DNA of 37,452 nucleotides from CAYNFR01 sp964396595 (lineage in GTDB: Bacteria > Bacteroidota > Bacteroidia > Chitinophagales > Saprospiraceae): positions 1-37,452 of the forward strand of contig CAYNFR010000032.1 in assembly GCA_964396595.1 (NCBI GenBank), in the 5' to 3' direction. The stretch's first letter is position 1, and the number at the start of each line of letters is the position of its first letter. Position numbers and translations under genes: made by a program. Positions 17,838 to 26,973 of the stretch are shown here, in pieces. The notes below the pieces were generated by a model. The model saw only the letters and a program-made list of their open reading frames with translations. It had not been told where the DNA came from and made no database searches.

Positions 17838-19526
17838 TTACATTTTCCATCCTGCCTTCAAGGCAACAGTTTGATTAAAGACAAGTTTTGAAGGGCTTGA
17901 TTCTTTATCCTTGACAAAATATGCTTTTCTGACGAATTGGAAGTGTTCTCCTTCATTTGCTTCAGCAAGACAAGGCTCAGATTTGGCCTCGTTGATAACT
18001 ATTAATGACTGCTCGTTATAAAACTCTATAAAATCCTTCCCTTCATGACTGTCCGGCTGGGGATCTGTAAACAGATAGTCATAAATATTAAGTTGCGTAT
18101 CTATGGCTGACCGTTGATCTACCCAATGCAATGTCCCTTTCGCTTTAATGCCGGAAGAGTCTTGTCCGCTTTTGCTATCAGGATGATAAGTACACCGCAC
18201 TTCAGTGACTTTGCCCTCTGCATCAGTTACATAGTCTTCACAGGTCACAATGTACGCGGCCTTGAGGCGCACTGATGAACCAGGTGATAAACGAAAATAT
18301 TTTTTTGGCGGATCGATCATAAAATCATCCCGCTCAATATACAGCTCGCGGCTAAAGCTGATCTGACGGTCTCCACTATGCGAATCTTCCGGATTATTTT
18401 CGATATTAAGTAATTCAGATCCATCTACTGGGTAATTTAAAATCGTCAGTTTGATAGGGTGAAATACCACCATCACTCTCTTAGAAATGCTATTCAGCTC
18501 GTCGCGCACACATGATTCTAACAGTGCGAACTCTATCACATTGTCGCGCTTAGCGATACCTACCTTGTCACAGAACGTTCTGATGGCCGCAGGCGGATAT
18601 CCTCTGCGTCTCATCCCGGCGATGGTGCTCATCCGTGGGTCATCCCATCCAGATACTTTGTTTTCTTCCACCAATCGCAATAAGCGTCTCTTGCTCGTGA
18701 TCATGTATTCCACATTCATCCTGGCAAATTCTATTTGTCGAGAAGGAAAAATCTCCAGCTTTTCGATAAACCAATTATACAGCGGCCTATGATGAATAAA
18801 CTCCAGAGAGCATAGGCTATGGGTAATTTCTTCGATGGAGTCTGATTGGCCATGGGCAAAATCATACATTGGATAGATGCACCATTTATCACCAGTCTTG
18901 TGATGATGCGCATGTTTTATCCGATAAATGACCGGATCACGCATCAGCATATTAGGCGAAGCCATGTCCACTTTGGCTCTCAATACCTTGCTACCGTCAG
19001 GATATTTGCCTTGACGCATATCTAGGAATAGGGAGCGATTTTCTTCAGGCGTTCGCATGGAATATTGATTTCGCACGCCCGGCTCGGCTGGTGTGCCTTT
19101 CTGAGCGGCGATCTCTTCAGAACTGCCGTCATCGACATAAGCCAGGTCTAGATCGATCAGCTTGAGCGCATAGCTGAATAGTTGCTCAAAGTTGTCTGAT
19201 GCATAATACTCCCTATCTTCCCAATCAAATCCCAACCACCGAATACTATCCTTTATCGAATCTACATACATCGTATCCTCTGTGACCGGATTCGTATCGT
19301 CAAATCTTAGGTTAGTCTTACCCCCGTATTTTTGGGCAATGGTAAAATTCAGGCAAATAGCTTTAGCATGACCGATGTGCAGGAATCCATTTGGTTCAGG
19401 CGGAAATCTGGTGTGAATATGTTTAGTGTACACACCATTTAAAATATCTTTCTCTATCTCTTCCTCTATGAAGTTGGCGGGTTGCCCGAGTACATCTTTT
19501 AAGTGATTCATGTTTACGTTTTCCAT
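17838..19526 (-). CDS. glnS: Glutaminyl-tRNA synthetase
   Basis: This class I synthetase charges tRNA-Gln. At 562 residues it matches the bacterial enzyme (about 554). The HIGH motif is at 50-53, after F-P-P-E-P-N-G-F-L. The KMSKS counterpart is an I-T-S-K-R-R-L stretch near residue 275, and the G-W-D-D-P-R-M segment follows it. The C-terminal half (about 340 on) is the beta-barrel anticodon-binding part. There is no extra YqeY-like domain. It is the second gene of a packed minus-strand run: 4 bases after argS and 6 before pyrR. The start at 19526 has a further in-frame Met at residue 6; either would leave the catalytic domain intact. Confidence 0.95.
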   Translation of the reverse strand: MENVNMNHLKDVLGQPANFIEEEIEKDILNGVYTKHIHTRFPPEPNGFLHIGHAKAICLNFTIAQKYGGKTNLRFDDTNPVTEDTMYVDSIKDSIRWLGFDWEDREYYASDNFEQLFSYALKLIDLDLAYVDDGSSEEIAAQKGTPAEPGVRNQYSMRTPEENRSLFLDMRQGKYPDGSKVLRAKVDMASPNMLMRDPVIYRIKHAHHHKTGDKWCIYPMYDFAHGQSDSIEEITHSLCSLEFIHHRPLYNWFIEKLEIFPSRQIEFARMNVEYMITSKRRLLRLVEENKVSGWDDPRMSTIAGMRRRGYPPAAIRTFCDKVGIAKRDNVIEFALLESCVRDELNSISKRVMVVFHPIKLTILNYPVDGSELLNIENNPEDSHSGDRQISFSRELYIERDDFMIDPPKKYFRLSPGSSVRLKAAYIVTCEDYVTDAEGKVTEVRCTYHPDSKSGQDSSGIKAKGTLHWVDQRSAIDTQLNIYDYLFTDPQPDSHEGKDFIEFYNEQSLIVINEAKSEPCLAEANEGEHFQFVRKAYFVKDKESSPSKLVFNQTVALKAGWKM

Positions 19527-19530
19527 TATT

Positions 19531-21378
19531 TTACATTCGCTCGGGCATTTCTACGCCGATCAGATCCATTGACTCTTTTAACTGACGCGCGACGACCGCG
19601 GCCAGCTTCATTCTGAATATTCGCGCGGCTTCGGATTCGGCATTGATAATTCTCACATCATGATACATCTTGTGAAAGTGCTTAGCCAGTTCGTATGCGA
19701 AGGTAGCTATACTAGAGGGGTCATAATTGGCGGCAGCCTCTTCAATTTTTAATCTAAATTCGGTCGCAGACCGTAGCACATCCCTTTCTGCAACAGCGAG
19801 CGTATCATATTGTGTATAATCTTCGTCGGCTGATTGATTTATTTTTCGATAAATCGAGTGAATGCGCACATAGGCATTCTGTATATAAGGCCCTGTCTGT
19901 CCCTGAATATCCACAGACTCAGTGGGGTCGAAGATCATTCGTTTTCGAGGATTGACTTTGAGGATAAAAAACTTGATCGCAGATAAGGCGATCTTTTTGT
20001 AAATTTCCAAACGATCTTCTGTGTTGAGGTCATTTAGCTCTGTGCGATCGACAGAGTTACTACATACTTCTTGGAGCACTTCTGCCAGTAGATCATCGGC
20101 ATCTACGACCGTACCTTCTCGCGATTTCATACGACCGCTGGGCAGATCCACCATGCCATATGACAGATGGTAAAGCCCCTCAGCGTAGGGCACTTTTAGT
20201 TTTTTAAGGATTTCGAATAATGCTTTAAAATGATAATCTTGCTCATCTGCGACCACATAGATCATTTTTTCGGCGCCTGTATCTTGGTGACGTTGATCTG
20301 CTGTGCCGAGGTCTTGGGTCATGTAGACAGAAGTACCGTCATTGCGAAGTAAAATTTTTCTATCAAGTCCGACATCTTCGAGGTTTACCCATACGCTGCC
20401 ATCGATTTCTCGATAAAATACCTCTTGGGTCAATCCACGATTGATCATGTCCTTGCCTAGTAGGTAAGTGTCAGATTCATAATATAGTGTATCGAATGCC
20501 ACACCCAGCGAATCGTATGTTATATTAAATCCTTCGTACACCCATGCATTCATCTGCTTCCACAAATGCCGCGTTTCCAGATCCCCTTCTTCCCATTTCA
20601 GGAGCATTTCTTTGGCCTGACGGCCAATATTGCTGTACTCGTTAAAGTAAGTATTCTTGAAATTTTTAAAGAACAGATCTTCTGTTTGGTCGGCTTTTGT
20701 TCGATTTTCAAATAGGCTTTTGGCATTGGCAGTGGTCTGCCAAGTTTTGTATTCATCAGAAAAAGCTAATTCAAATTTGCGATAATATTCACCCACGAGG
20801 TGGTCACCTTTGACGGATGTGGAGTAAGGTGTGGCCCCATCACCGAATAGCTTCCAGGCTATCATGCTCTTGCATATGGCGATACCGCGATCATTGATAA
20901 TCTGCGTCCGTATCACATCATAGCCTATCTTATCCAGCACTTTGAAGGTTGACCAACCCAGCAGGATATTGCGTATATGTCCGAGATGAAGCGGTTTATT
21001 CGTATTGGGGGAAGAAAATTCTACGAGCACTTTAGAGCCATTTCGCGGCCACTCATACCAGCGGTTATCTTCCAAGCTCTTTAAGACATGATGCCAATAT
21101 GTGGCCGACAAACTTAGATTCAAAAATCCCTGTATGACATTATATCCTGCAATGATGGGATCTTGAGAAGTCATAAGCCACTGGCCGATGTTCGCAGCGA
21201 TTTCTTGAGGCTTCTGCCTAAGCTTTTTGCTCAGACCAAAGCATACCAATGTATAATCCCCTACAAACTCCTTCTTAGTGGGAGAAAGTACTAACTCTTC
21301 GTCAGCAATCCCTTCTTGATAAAGAGCGGCGATCGCCTCGCGAAGCAATGATTTAAGCGGTAATAGTGTATCTGTCAT
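19531..21378 (-). CDS. argS: Arginyl-tRNA synthetase
   Basis: This class I synthetase charges tRNA-Arg. At 615 residues it is slightly longer than E. coli ArgRS (577). It shows the N-terminal ArgRS-specific additional domain (about 1-90), then F-S-S-P-N-T-N-K-P-L with the HLGH version of the HIGH motif at 131-134, and a G-R-M-K-S-R-E-G signature in the KMSKS position near residue 410. The C-terminal helical DALR anticodon domain ends with an M-D-L-I-G-V-E-M-P-E-R-M-like tail. It heads the argS-glnS-pyrR-pyrB run. A TAnnTTTG-type box on the minus strand (21401-21408) lies 22 bases before the start. Confidence 0.95.
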   Translation of the reverse strand: MTDTLLPLKSLLREAIAALYQEGIADEELVLSPTKKEFVGDYTLVCFGLSKKLRQKPQEIAANIGQWLMTSQDPIIAGYNVIQGFLNLSLSATYWHHVLKSLEDNRWYEWPRNGSKVLVEFSSPNTNKPLHLGHIRNILLGWSTFKVLDKIGYDVIRTQIINDRGIAICKSMIAWKLFGDGATPYSTSVKGDHLVGEYYRKFELAFSDEYKTWQTTANAKSLFENRTKADQTEDLFFKNFKNTYFNEYSNIGRQAKEMLLKWEEGDLETRHLWKQMNAWVYEGFNITYDSLGVAFDTLYYESDTYLLGKDMINRGLTQEVFYREIDGSVWVNLEDVGLDRKILLRNDGTSVYMTQDLGTADQRHQDTGAEKMIYVVADEQDYHFKALFEILKKLKVPYAEGLYHLSYGMVDLPSGRMKSREGTVVDADDLLAEVLQEVCSNSVDRTELNDLNTEDRLEIYKKIALSAIKFFILKVNPRKRMIFDPTESVDIQGQTGPYIQNAYVRIHSIYRKINQSADEDYTQYDTLAVAERDVLRSATEFRLKIEEAAANYDPSSIATFAYELAKHFHKMYHDVRIINAESEAARIFRMKLAAVVARQLKESMDLIGVEMPERM

Positions 21379-21400
21379 TTACGTGCCTAGATTGGCGGCG

Positions 21401-21408
21401 CAAAAATA
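21401..21408 (-). promoter_or_regulatory. Candidate -7 box upstream of argS
   Basis: On the minus strand the bases read TATTTTTG, which fits TAnnTTTG, 22 bases before the argS start. No good -33 TTTG is seen at the usual distance, so this is a partial match only. Confidence 0.4.
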
Positions 21409-21579
21409 GAACTAATATGCGATAAAGATGGATTAAGGCTTGATGAAGCGCGATGGGTGTTGTGATTCGCCCCGAGTGACAAATATTACGTAAAATCAAG
21501 ATGGTGGTGGGGAGGGGAAGGAGTGAAACTTGAGGAGTAGATGGGTTATTTCTTTACAAGTGACATAAAACACTTCCCC

Positions 21580-23142
21580 TCACGAACTACAAGACAGCAT
21601 CGAGCAACCTACTTTTTCTCTTGCCCAATCCGGTCTTTTGGCAAACCATTTCTGGAATTCTGGTTGTTCCTCATATGGCTTTAGCAGCATGCGGTAGAAC
21701 TCATCAATTAGCGTATAATCTCCTTTGTCGGCTTGCTCTGCTGCCATATGTGCCATATAGTTTCGCAAGACATATTTGGGGTTGTTAGTCAGCATCATTG
21801 ATTTTCTATTTACTATTGATGAATCGTCAAGGATAATTCTGCCTTGATATCTCTGAAGCCATTCTCTCCATTCATTTTTGAGTCCGATAGTGAGTTCACT
21901 GGCACTATAAAATGCCTCTTCAAATACAGCGTGTTCGACAGGGTCGGGGAGTAGGGACAGATGATAAAGATTGCGGAAGAAGATGGTCATATCCGTTTCA
22001 GCCTTTTGAAACAAATCGGTAAGTTCTTTAATCAATAGATGATCATCATTTTCTTTCTTTAATAATCCTAGTTTTATACGCATCATATCTTGATAGGCCG
22101 ATTGATAATCCGATTTATAGGACTCGATAATCTCTTCGAATGGTTTCGCTTCTTCCACGAGAGGGTAGAGGGCACTGGCAAGTTGCGCAAGATTCCAAAG
22201 AGCTATGCCGGGCTGTTGACCATAACGATATCTTTTGGTTTGCCGATCGGTACTATTCGGTGTCCAGTCGGGATCATAAGGTTCTAACCAGCCATATGGC
22301 CCATAATCAATGGTCAATCCCAGAATCGACATGTTGTCTGTATTCATCACACCATGAACAAATCCCACTCGCTGCCAATGAATAATCATCTCAAGTGTTT
22401 TTTGTGTAACACGACGAAATAATTCTATCACGCCTGCCTTGTCAGCTACCTTAATATCCGCGAAAAAATGACGGATCGTATAATCAGTCAGTTGTCTTAG
22501 TGTCTCCATGTCATTGCGCGCAGCAAATATCTGGAAGTTGCCAATTCTTATAAAACTGGGCGCTACTCTACAGACCACTGCACCGCGCTCATAAGCCGGA
22601 TTTCCGTCATACATGATATCTCGCAACACTTCGTCACCTGTAAGTACCAGACTCAATGATCTCGTGGTAGGAACACCAAGATGATGCATCGCTTCGCTAC
22701 ATAGATGCTCTCGGATAGATGATCTCAATACGGCCAGTCCGTCTGCCGATCTACTGTAAGGTGTCTCACCGGCTCCTTTTAATTGTAATGCGAAGCGATT
22801 ACCTTGATGGATATGCTCGAACAAGTTAATCGCTCTGCCATCACCTAGCTGCCCGGCCCAGTTGCCGAATTGATGCCCGGCGTAGCACATAGCATAAGGC
22901 TTAGTGCCTGATAACACGGCTGATCCCGAAAACAACGAGAGAAACTCTTCACTCTGTGCATAATCTTGATCAAAGCCTAGTTCTGATAACAATTCACCAC
23001 TGACGTGCAAGCGTTCAGGATTCGAAGGAACACGAGGTGTTACGTAAGAAAAACATGCCTTGAGTACCTGGCGCCGCCGCTGTGTAAGCTCCAGATCAGC
23101 CGGTAACTCCCGCGAAAAACTATCATCAATGTGCCATTTCAT
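21580..23142 (-). CDS. selO: SelO/YdiU pseudokinase-fold protein AMP-transferase
   Basis: SelO proteins transfer AMP from ATP onto Ser, Thr or Tyr of target proteins and are tied to redox stress. At 520 residues it is a little longer than E. coli YdiU (478). Visible: the G-Q-L-G-D-G-R-A loop (97-104), Lys122 in Q-L-K-G-A-G-E-T-P-Y-S-R, the R-x-x-x-R-E-H-L-C-S-E segment (about 140-150), the catalytic-loop stretch H-G-V-M-N-T-D-N-M-S (263-272) and Asp279 in the I-D-Y-G-P-Y-G metal motif. The C-terminus is S-C-S-S: cysteine stands where some eukaryotic SelO proteins use selenocysteine, so no recoding is required. It stands apart from the argS run (201 bases) and has a partial promoter-like box overlapping its own start region. 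Confidence 0.95.
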   Translation of the reverse strand: MKWHIDDSFSRELPADLELTQRRRQVLKACFSYVTPRVPSNPERLHVSGELLSELGFDQDYAQSEEFLSLFSGSAVLSGTKPYAMCYAGHQFGNWAGQLGDGRAINLFEHIHQGNRFALQLKGAGETPYSRSADGLAVLRSSIREHLCSEAMHHLGVPTTRSLSLVLTGDEVLRDIMYDGNPAYERGAVVCRVAPSFIRIGNFQIFAARNDMETLRQLTDYTIRHFFADIKVADKAGVIELFRRVTQKTLEMIIHWQRVGFVHGVMNTDNMSILGLTIDYGPYGWLEPYDPDWTPNSTDRQTKRYRYGQQPGIALWNLAQLASALYPLVEEAKPFEEIIESYKSDYQSAYQDMMRIKLGLLKKENDDHLLIKELTDLFQKAETDMTIFFRNLYHLSLLPDPVEHAVFEEAFYSASELTIGLKNEWREWLQRYQGRIILDDSSIVNRKSMMLTNNPKYVLRNYMAHMAAEQADKGDYTLIDEFYRMLLKPYEEQPEFQKWFAKRPDWAREKVGCSMLSCSS

Positions 23143-23146
23143 AGGA

Positions 23147-23154
23147 CAAATGTA
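23147..23154 (-). promoter_or_regulatory. Candidate -7 box abutting the selO start
   Basis: The minus strand reads TACATTTG (TAnnTTTG) only 4 bases before the selO ATG. If real, the transcript would be essentially leaderless. No -33 box is seen at the usual distance, so chance is a serious alternative. Confidence 0.25.
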
Positions 23155-23284
23155 GCATATGTACTTTCTCTATGTCGATGCCTATCGAATCAATTGTTAC
23201 ACGCTTACCAAATAAGTTACATTATAGAATCCATAGAGAGCTGAATTTTTTATCCGAAGGTCTAAAATGAATCAAACCAGTATT

Positions 23285-23743
23285 TTATGGTGTCATTTCT
23301 ATCCGACCAACGATTTTTCCTTGTCGATCATAATAAATCCATGTTCCAACAGGACGTTTCCAATGTTTATATTGACCTGTTGACTTTATAGACCCGTCTT
23401 CGTAATAAAACGTGACGGGGCCTTCGACACGATTATTAAAGTATGTTCCTTGGCATACTTTATTGCCTTCTGGATCATAATCTATCCATACTCCGTGACC
23501 TACGCCGTTTTCAAACTGTTGTACTGATAATAAATTTCCATTATCATATCGAGCGTACAAAAAACCTGAGAAAGGTTTATTTGAATTTTTTTTAAAATAT
23601 TTAGGCCCATTGTCATATTTAGTTGTTGTTTCACTCATCAGCAACATAGCACATGTGTCGGGTAGAGTCGTCTGTTGAACTTGCATATAGCTTTTCGTAA
23701 TAAATGTGCAAATAACACAAGTTATGAGTAGTGTTTTTTTCAT
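23285..23743 (-). CDS. Secreted MORN-2 repeat protein (YwqK-like)
   Basis: The product has 152 residues with a signal peptide at about 1-20. From about residue 57 there are at least three MORN-2-type units: F-x-N-G-x-x-H-G-x-W-x-x-Y, F-N-N-R-V-E-G-P-V-T-F-Y-Y-E-D-G and W-K-R-P-V-G-T-W-I-Y-Y-D. Families of this kind are often labelled YwqK antitoxin-like by database transfer; nothing here supports a toxin-antitoxin role. It starts 1 base after the stop of the larger MORN/PD40 gene, so the two are co-transcribed and their repeats are related. Location in the periplasm or on the surface is inferred from the signal peptide. Confidence 0.7.
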   Translation of the reverse strand: MKKTLLITCVICTFITKSYMQVQQTTLPDTCAMLLMSETTTKYDNGPKYFKKNSNKPFSGFLYARYDNGNLLSVQQFENGVGHGVWIDYDPEGNKVCQGTYFNNRVEGPVTFYYEDGSIKSTGQYKHWKRPVGTWIYYDRQGKIVGRIEMTP

Positions 23744-23744
23744 T

Positions 23745-25094
23745 TTATTCTAGTATTAAGTATTTAGATTCAATAAAATAGAGATCCCATATTAACATCC
23801 CATTACCATCTTTGTTCCCAGCTCGAGTACTGCTAAAGAAGAAATATTTTCCGTCAGGAGAGAAGCTGGGAAATCCATCGTCAAAATAAGTATTGATAAA
23901 ATTAGGCATGAGATTTTTTGGAGTGCTCCAGCCTTCGGTTTGCTTTTTGGAATAGTATATATCCGAACCAGCTAGTCCATCGTTTCTGTTGTCAGACACG
24001 AAAAATAGTATTTCTCCGTCTATGAATAAGGCAGGTGCACTATCATAGTGTGCATGTGAAGAAGGTTCTAGCAGCTCTACTAAATCTGTATAGGTACCAT
24101 CTAGATTTATTTTCGCAAAATAAAGGTTGGTATTTTTTTTCTGTGAACTACTAGACCAGTAAAATAAATTTCCCTTCTCATCCGTGATGGCACCAGCTTC
24201 GTAGGCTACAGGCCAGCTTTCCAAATTTGATTGTGACTTATTCACTTGGCCATTGATGGGTTTAGCTTCACTCCATCCTTCAGCTGTTTTATCTACATAC
24301 CATATATTGCTATCAGCGTTATTAATCGTGGTGCCATTAGGAAGAGGCCTATAAGAGCTAAAGAATATCTTTGTACCTGTTTTATTGATGAATGGCGTTT
24401 CATCTTCATCAGTTGAAAAGCTTGCAATTACAGGCTCAGACCATTCATTATCTATTTTTTTAGATTCATAAATTCTTTTTTTACCTGTATTACTATCTCT
24501 TCTAGTAAAATAGGCGGTCTCGAAATCTGGTGAAAAAGTTATACCCCATTCATTATTTGTCTTAGAAGAAATTTTATCTGGTTCAAAAAGAGTAGGTTCG
24601 TTGATTATATGTCGGCCGTCTTCATAAAAATTTTGTTTGATCAGTAGCCCATTGGCATCATAGATTAATTCTACTCCATGTTTTCTTCCATTGAGATAAG
24701 TCACATCGCTCTGTAGTTTCCCATTGTCAAAATATGATTTGGCTATACCTTGATTAATATCGTTCACATAAAAATTCTCCATTCTCAGTACCCCATTAGG
24801 ATAGAAATATTCCCATCTACCATGACCTAGCCCATCTTTCCAGTAAGCCCTATAGCGAATATTCCCGTTGGGATGCCATTCTGTCCACAGACCATGGGCA
24901 AGGCCATTTTTGATCATTTTTCTGACTCTCGGATGGCCATCTAGGTAATCCTCTGTGATTGTTCCAGAATATGAATCCATATTAATAATGTCGGATTCTT
25001 TTAAAACAACTGGTTTCTCAGCGATTTGTGCGTAATTGTTTACCGTTAAGATAATTAGTAGAATCATTAATAGGATGCATCTCATATTCTTCAT
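23745..25094 (-). CDS. Secreted protein: MORN-2 repeats plus PD40 beta-propeller blades
   Basis: The product has 449 residues with a signal peptide at about 1-22. Residues about 40-165 carry four or five MORN-2 units (H-G-L-W-T-E-W-H-P-N-G and H-G-R-W-E-Y-F-Y-P-N-G are the clearest). Residues about 175-449 hold TolB/PD40-type blades, seen as F-S-P-D-F-E-T-A-Y-F-T, I-F-F-S-S-Y-R, L-F-Y-W-S-S, I-L-F-F-V-S-D-N-R and F-S-P-D-G-K-Y-F-F-F-S-S. Such propellers occur in Bacteroidota envelope proteins, often with OmpA-like domains; none is present here. It lies 92 bases downstream of a LytTR regulator on the same strand and 1 base ahead of a smaller MORN protein, suggesting a sensor-regulator-effector set at the envelope. 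Confidence 0.72.
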   Translation of the reverse strand: MKNMRCILLMILLIILTVNNYAQIAEKPVVLKESDIINMDSYSGTITEDYLDGHPRVRKMIKNGLAHGLWTEWHPNGNIRYRAYWKDGLGHGRWEYFYPNGVLRMENFYVNDINQGIAKSYFDNGKLQSDVTYLNGRKHGVELIYDANGLLIKQNFYEDGRHIINEPTLFEPDKISSKTNNEWGITFSPDFETAYFTRRDSNTGKKRIYESKKIDNEWSEPVIASFSTDEDETPFINKTGTKIFFSSYRPLPNGTTINNADSNIWYVDKTAEGWSEAKPINGQVNKSQSNLESWPVAYEAGAITDEKGNLFYWSSSSQKKNTNLYFAKINLDGTYTDLVELLEPSSHAHYDSAPALFIDGEILFFVSDNRNDGLAGSDIYYSKKQTEGWSTPKNLMPNFINTYFDDGFPSFSPDGKYFFFSSTRAGNKDGNGMLIWDLYFIESKYLILE

Positions 25095-25186
25095 AATGGA
25101 ACCTTCTTTTTGTTGGCAAGTATAGACTTTTGAAAGAAGTATGTAGAAGATACACGACGAGATGGTAAATTGATCGATGAATCAGT

Positions 25187-25909
25187 TTATAGGAACATAT
25201 ACCTAACATCTCCAGCATATGATTCACTGATTTTAATTCTTTTCTTGTTTTTCATAATAGCATAATAATACCGATCCGATTTAATGACTTCGGCCATGAA
25301 TTCTCTGTTTGCAAAAAAAGATCGATGTAGCCTAATGAAATAGTTTTTATCGAGATTGTCGAGTAGAGAGCTAATTCCTTTGAGAGACAAATATTCACCG
25401 TGGGTTGTAAATACTTTAGTGTAGTCACCGTAAGCTTGTGCATAAGTAATATCAGCTATATTGACAAGTGTTTTTCTCGCTCCTTTGTTAAGAATTATTT
25501 TGTTCTTAAACTGTGTGACATTGGATGACAAGGATATAGATTCTATAGATGTTGTAATATGGTTATGGAGCAGTCTATTGATTGTATTTTGTACTCTAGT
25601 GCGGCCATAAGGTTTGAGCAGATAATCTAGGGCATTAAGCTCAAATGCATTTACCGCGAAATTATCATAGGCGGTAGAAAAAATAATTATAGGGATGTCA
25701 TCTAGTTTTTCAATTACTTCAAATCCACTTAATCCCGGCATTTCAATATCTAAAAATACAACATCTGGTTTTAGATTATTTATTAGTGTAACAGCTTCAA
25801 CACCGTCAGAGGCTTCCCCGATAATGGAAAGGCTAGCATTTTCTGTGATATATAATCTCAGTAAATCACGCGCATCTTTTTCATCATCAATTATCATTAC
25901 ATTTTTCAT
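25187..25909 (-). CDS. LytTR-family response regulator
   Basis: The product has 240 residues. The receiver domain (1-120) has the acidic pocket Asp8-Asp9, the phosphoacceptor Asp54 in F-L-D-I-E-M-P-G, Thr79 in F-S-T-A and Lys99 in L-L-K-P. The LytTR DNA-binding domain covers about 140-240, with the Q-A-Y-G-D-Y-T-K-V-F-T segment and an H-R-S-F-F-A-N-R stretch. Its start codon overlaps the stop of the sensor kinase gene (ATGA, 4 bases), so the pair is translationally coupled. The likely target is its own neighbourhood, including the downstream MORN genes, but no clear LytTR direct-repeat site was identified. Confidence 0.93.
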   Translation of the reverse strand: MKNVMIIDDEKDARDLLRLYITENASLSIIGEASDGVEAVTLINNLKPDVVFLDIEMPGLSGFEVIEKLDDIPIIIFSTAYDNFAVNAFELNALDYLLKPYGRTRVQNTINRLLHNHITTSIESISLSSNVTQFKNKIILNKGARKTLVNIADITYAQAYGDYTKVFTTHGEYLSLKGISSLLDNLDKNYFIRLHRSFFANREFMAEVIKSDRYYYAIMKNKKRIKISESYAGDVRYMFL

Positions 25910-26973
25910 ATGTGGAAGGATATTATGGTACCTGTGGGAATATTGGGTTCTATAATTAACGCTGAATTATAAAGTTTTTTCAAACGTTTTTCTGTGTTGT
26001 TTAAACCTAATCCTTTACTATCAAGACTATTTACCAGGTCGAATCCTATACCTGTGTCTTCGATACTTATTCTATGCCTCTCTCCTGATTTTATTATTTT
26101 TATCAGAAGGAAGGAAGGTTCTACTTTGGGTGTTATGCCATGTTTTATCGCATTTTCGACTAAGGGCTGTAATAACATTGGCGATATTTTAACATTATAT
26201 AATTCTGGTGGAATGTCGATATAATAGTTCAGTCTTTCCTTCAATCGAACCTTCATGAGTTCAAGGTATTTCACTATAAACCGGATCTCTTCGACTAATG
26301 CGACAAATTCCTGTTTTGATGCATGATTTTGATATCTGAACAGATCAGAAAGCATGATAATTAATTCTTTGGCTTTTTCGTTTTCTGGAGGAATGCTTGC
26401 ATTTATTGAGTTGAAAAGGTTATGTAGAAAGTGCGGGTTTAACTGTGACTTTAGCGCAATTAGCTCACTATCCATTGCAAGCTTTTGTAGTTCAAATTTA
26501 TCGGTTAGTGCTTTTTTGTATCGCTGAAAATAATTATACGCATTTATGATTGCAAACTGAGCAATGTAGAATAGGATCAGATTGTAAACAGTCCAAATAG
26601 CCTTTCTGCCTCCCCAGAACATCACCCATCCAAAAATACTTTTTACACAATATTGTGCTTGATAGCAGATGATTACATAAAGTGGCAAAAAAAGTAAATG
26701 GCTAATTATAATTATTTCATAGTTATTGTGTCTTAATAGGATAGTTGTGACATACCATATGGGTATACTGACAAAGAAGCTTATGATGAAATCAACACCT
26801 GCTGAAGCGAAGAATTCCTGAATATTAAAGTAAGCATAATTTTCAGACTCCAAACCTCCCCATGTTATCCATGTGGCCGTATAGTATATTAATGTGCTGA
26901 TAATATAAAAGCCTACGAAAAGGAAGATCTCTCGCTTACTTACTTGCGGCAATATGTGGGCGATAAAGCTCAT
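25906..26973 (-). CDS. LytS-type membrane sensor histidine kinase
   Basis: The product has 355 residues. Four hydrophobic segments lie at about 15-37, 57-79, 86-106 and 125-148, followed by a short coiled linker. The His_kinase-type core has the phosphoacceptor His181 in L-N-P-H-F-L-H-N, as in LytS/YehU kinases, then an N-box (V-E-N-A-I-K-H-G) near residue 270 and a G-box D-T-G-I-G-F near 310, with G-L-G-L-N-N-T after it. No periplasmic sensor domain of any size fits between the membrane segments, so the signal is probably sensed in or at the membrane. It overlaps the response regulator by 4 bases. The 263 bases upstream hold no clear TAnnTTTG box. Confidence 0.93.
   Translation of the reverse strand: MSFIAHILPQVSKREIFLFVGFYIISTLIYYTATWITWGGLESENYAYFNIQEFFASAGVDFIISFFVSIPIWYVTTILLRHNNYEIIIISHLLFLPLYVIICYQAQYCVKSIFGWVMFWGGRKAIWTVYNLILFYIAQFAIINAYNYFQRYKKALTDKFELQKLAMDSELIALKSQLNPHFLHNLFNSINASIPPENEKAKELIIMLSDLFRYQNHASKQEFVALVEEIRFIVKYLELMKVRLKERLNYYIDIPPELYNVKISPMLLQPLVENAIKHGITPKVEPSFLLIKIIKSGERHRISIEDTGIGFDLVNSLDSKGLGLNNTEKRLKKLYNSALIIEPNIPTGTIISFHI

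Noticed and set aside
21379..21579. tRNA or small RNA gene in the argS-selO gap
   Set aside because: No cloverleaf or CCA-type end can be folded by eye; only a partial -7 box is seen.
23285..23743. Toxin-antitoxin role for the YwqK-like protein
   Set aside because: It is exported and no toxin gene is adjacent; the label comes from loose family naming.
25018..25227. 69-residue frame between the regulator and the MORN/PD40 gene
   Set aside because: It overlaps both neighbours and has no recognisable feature.
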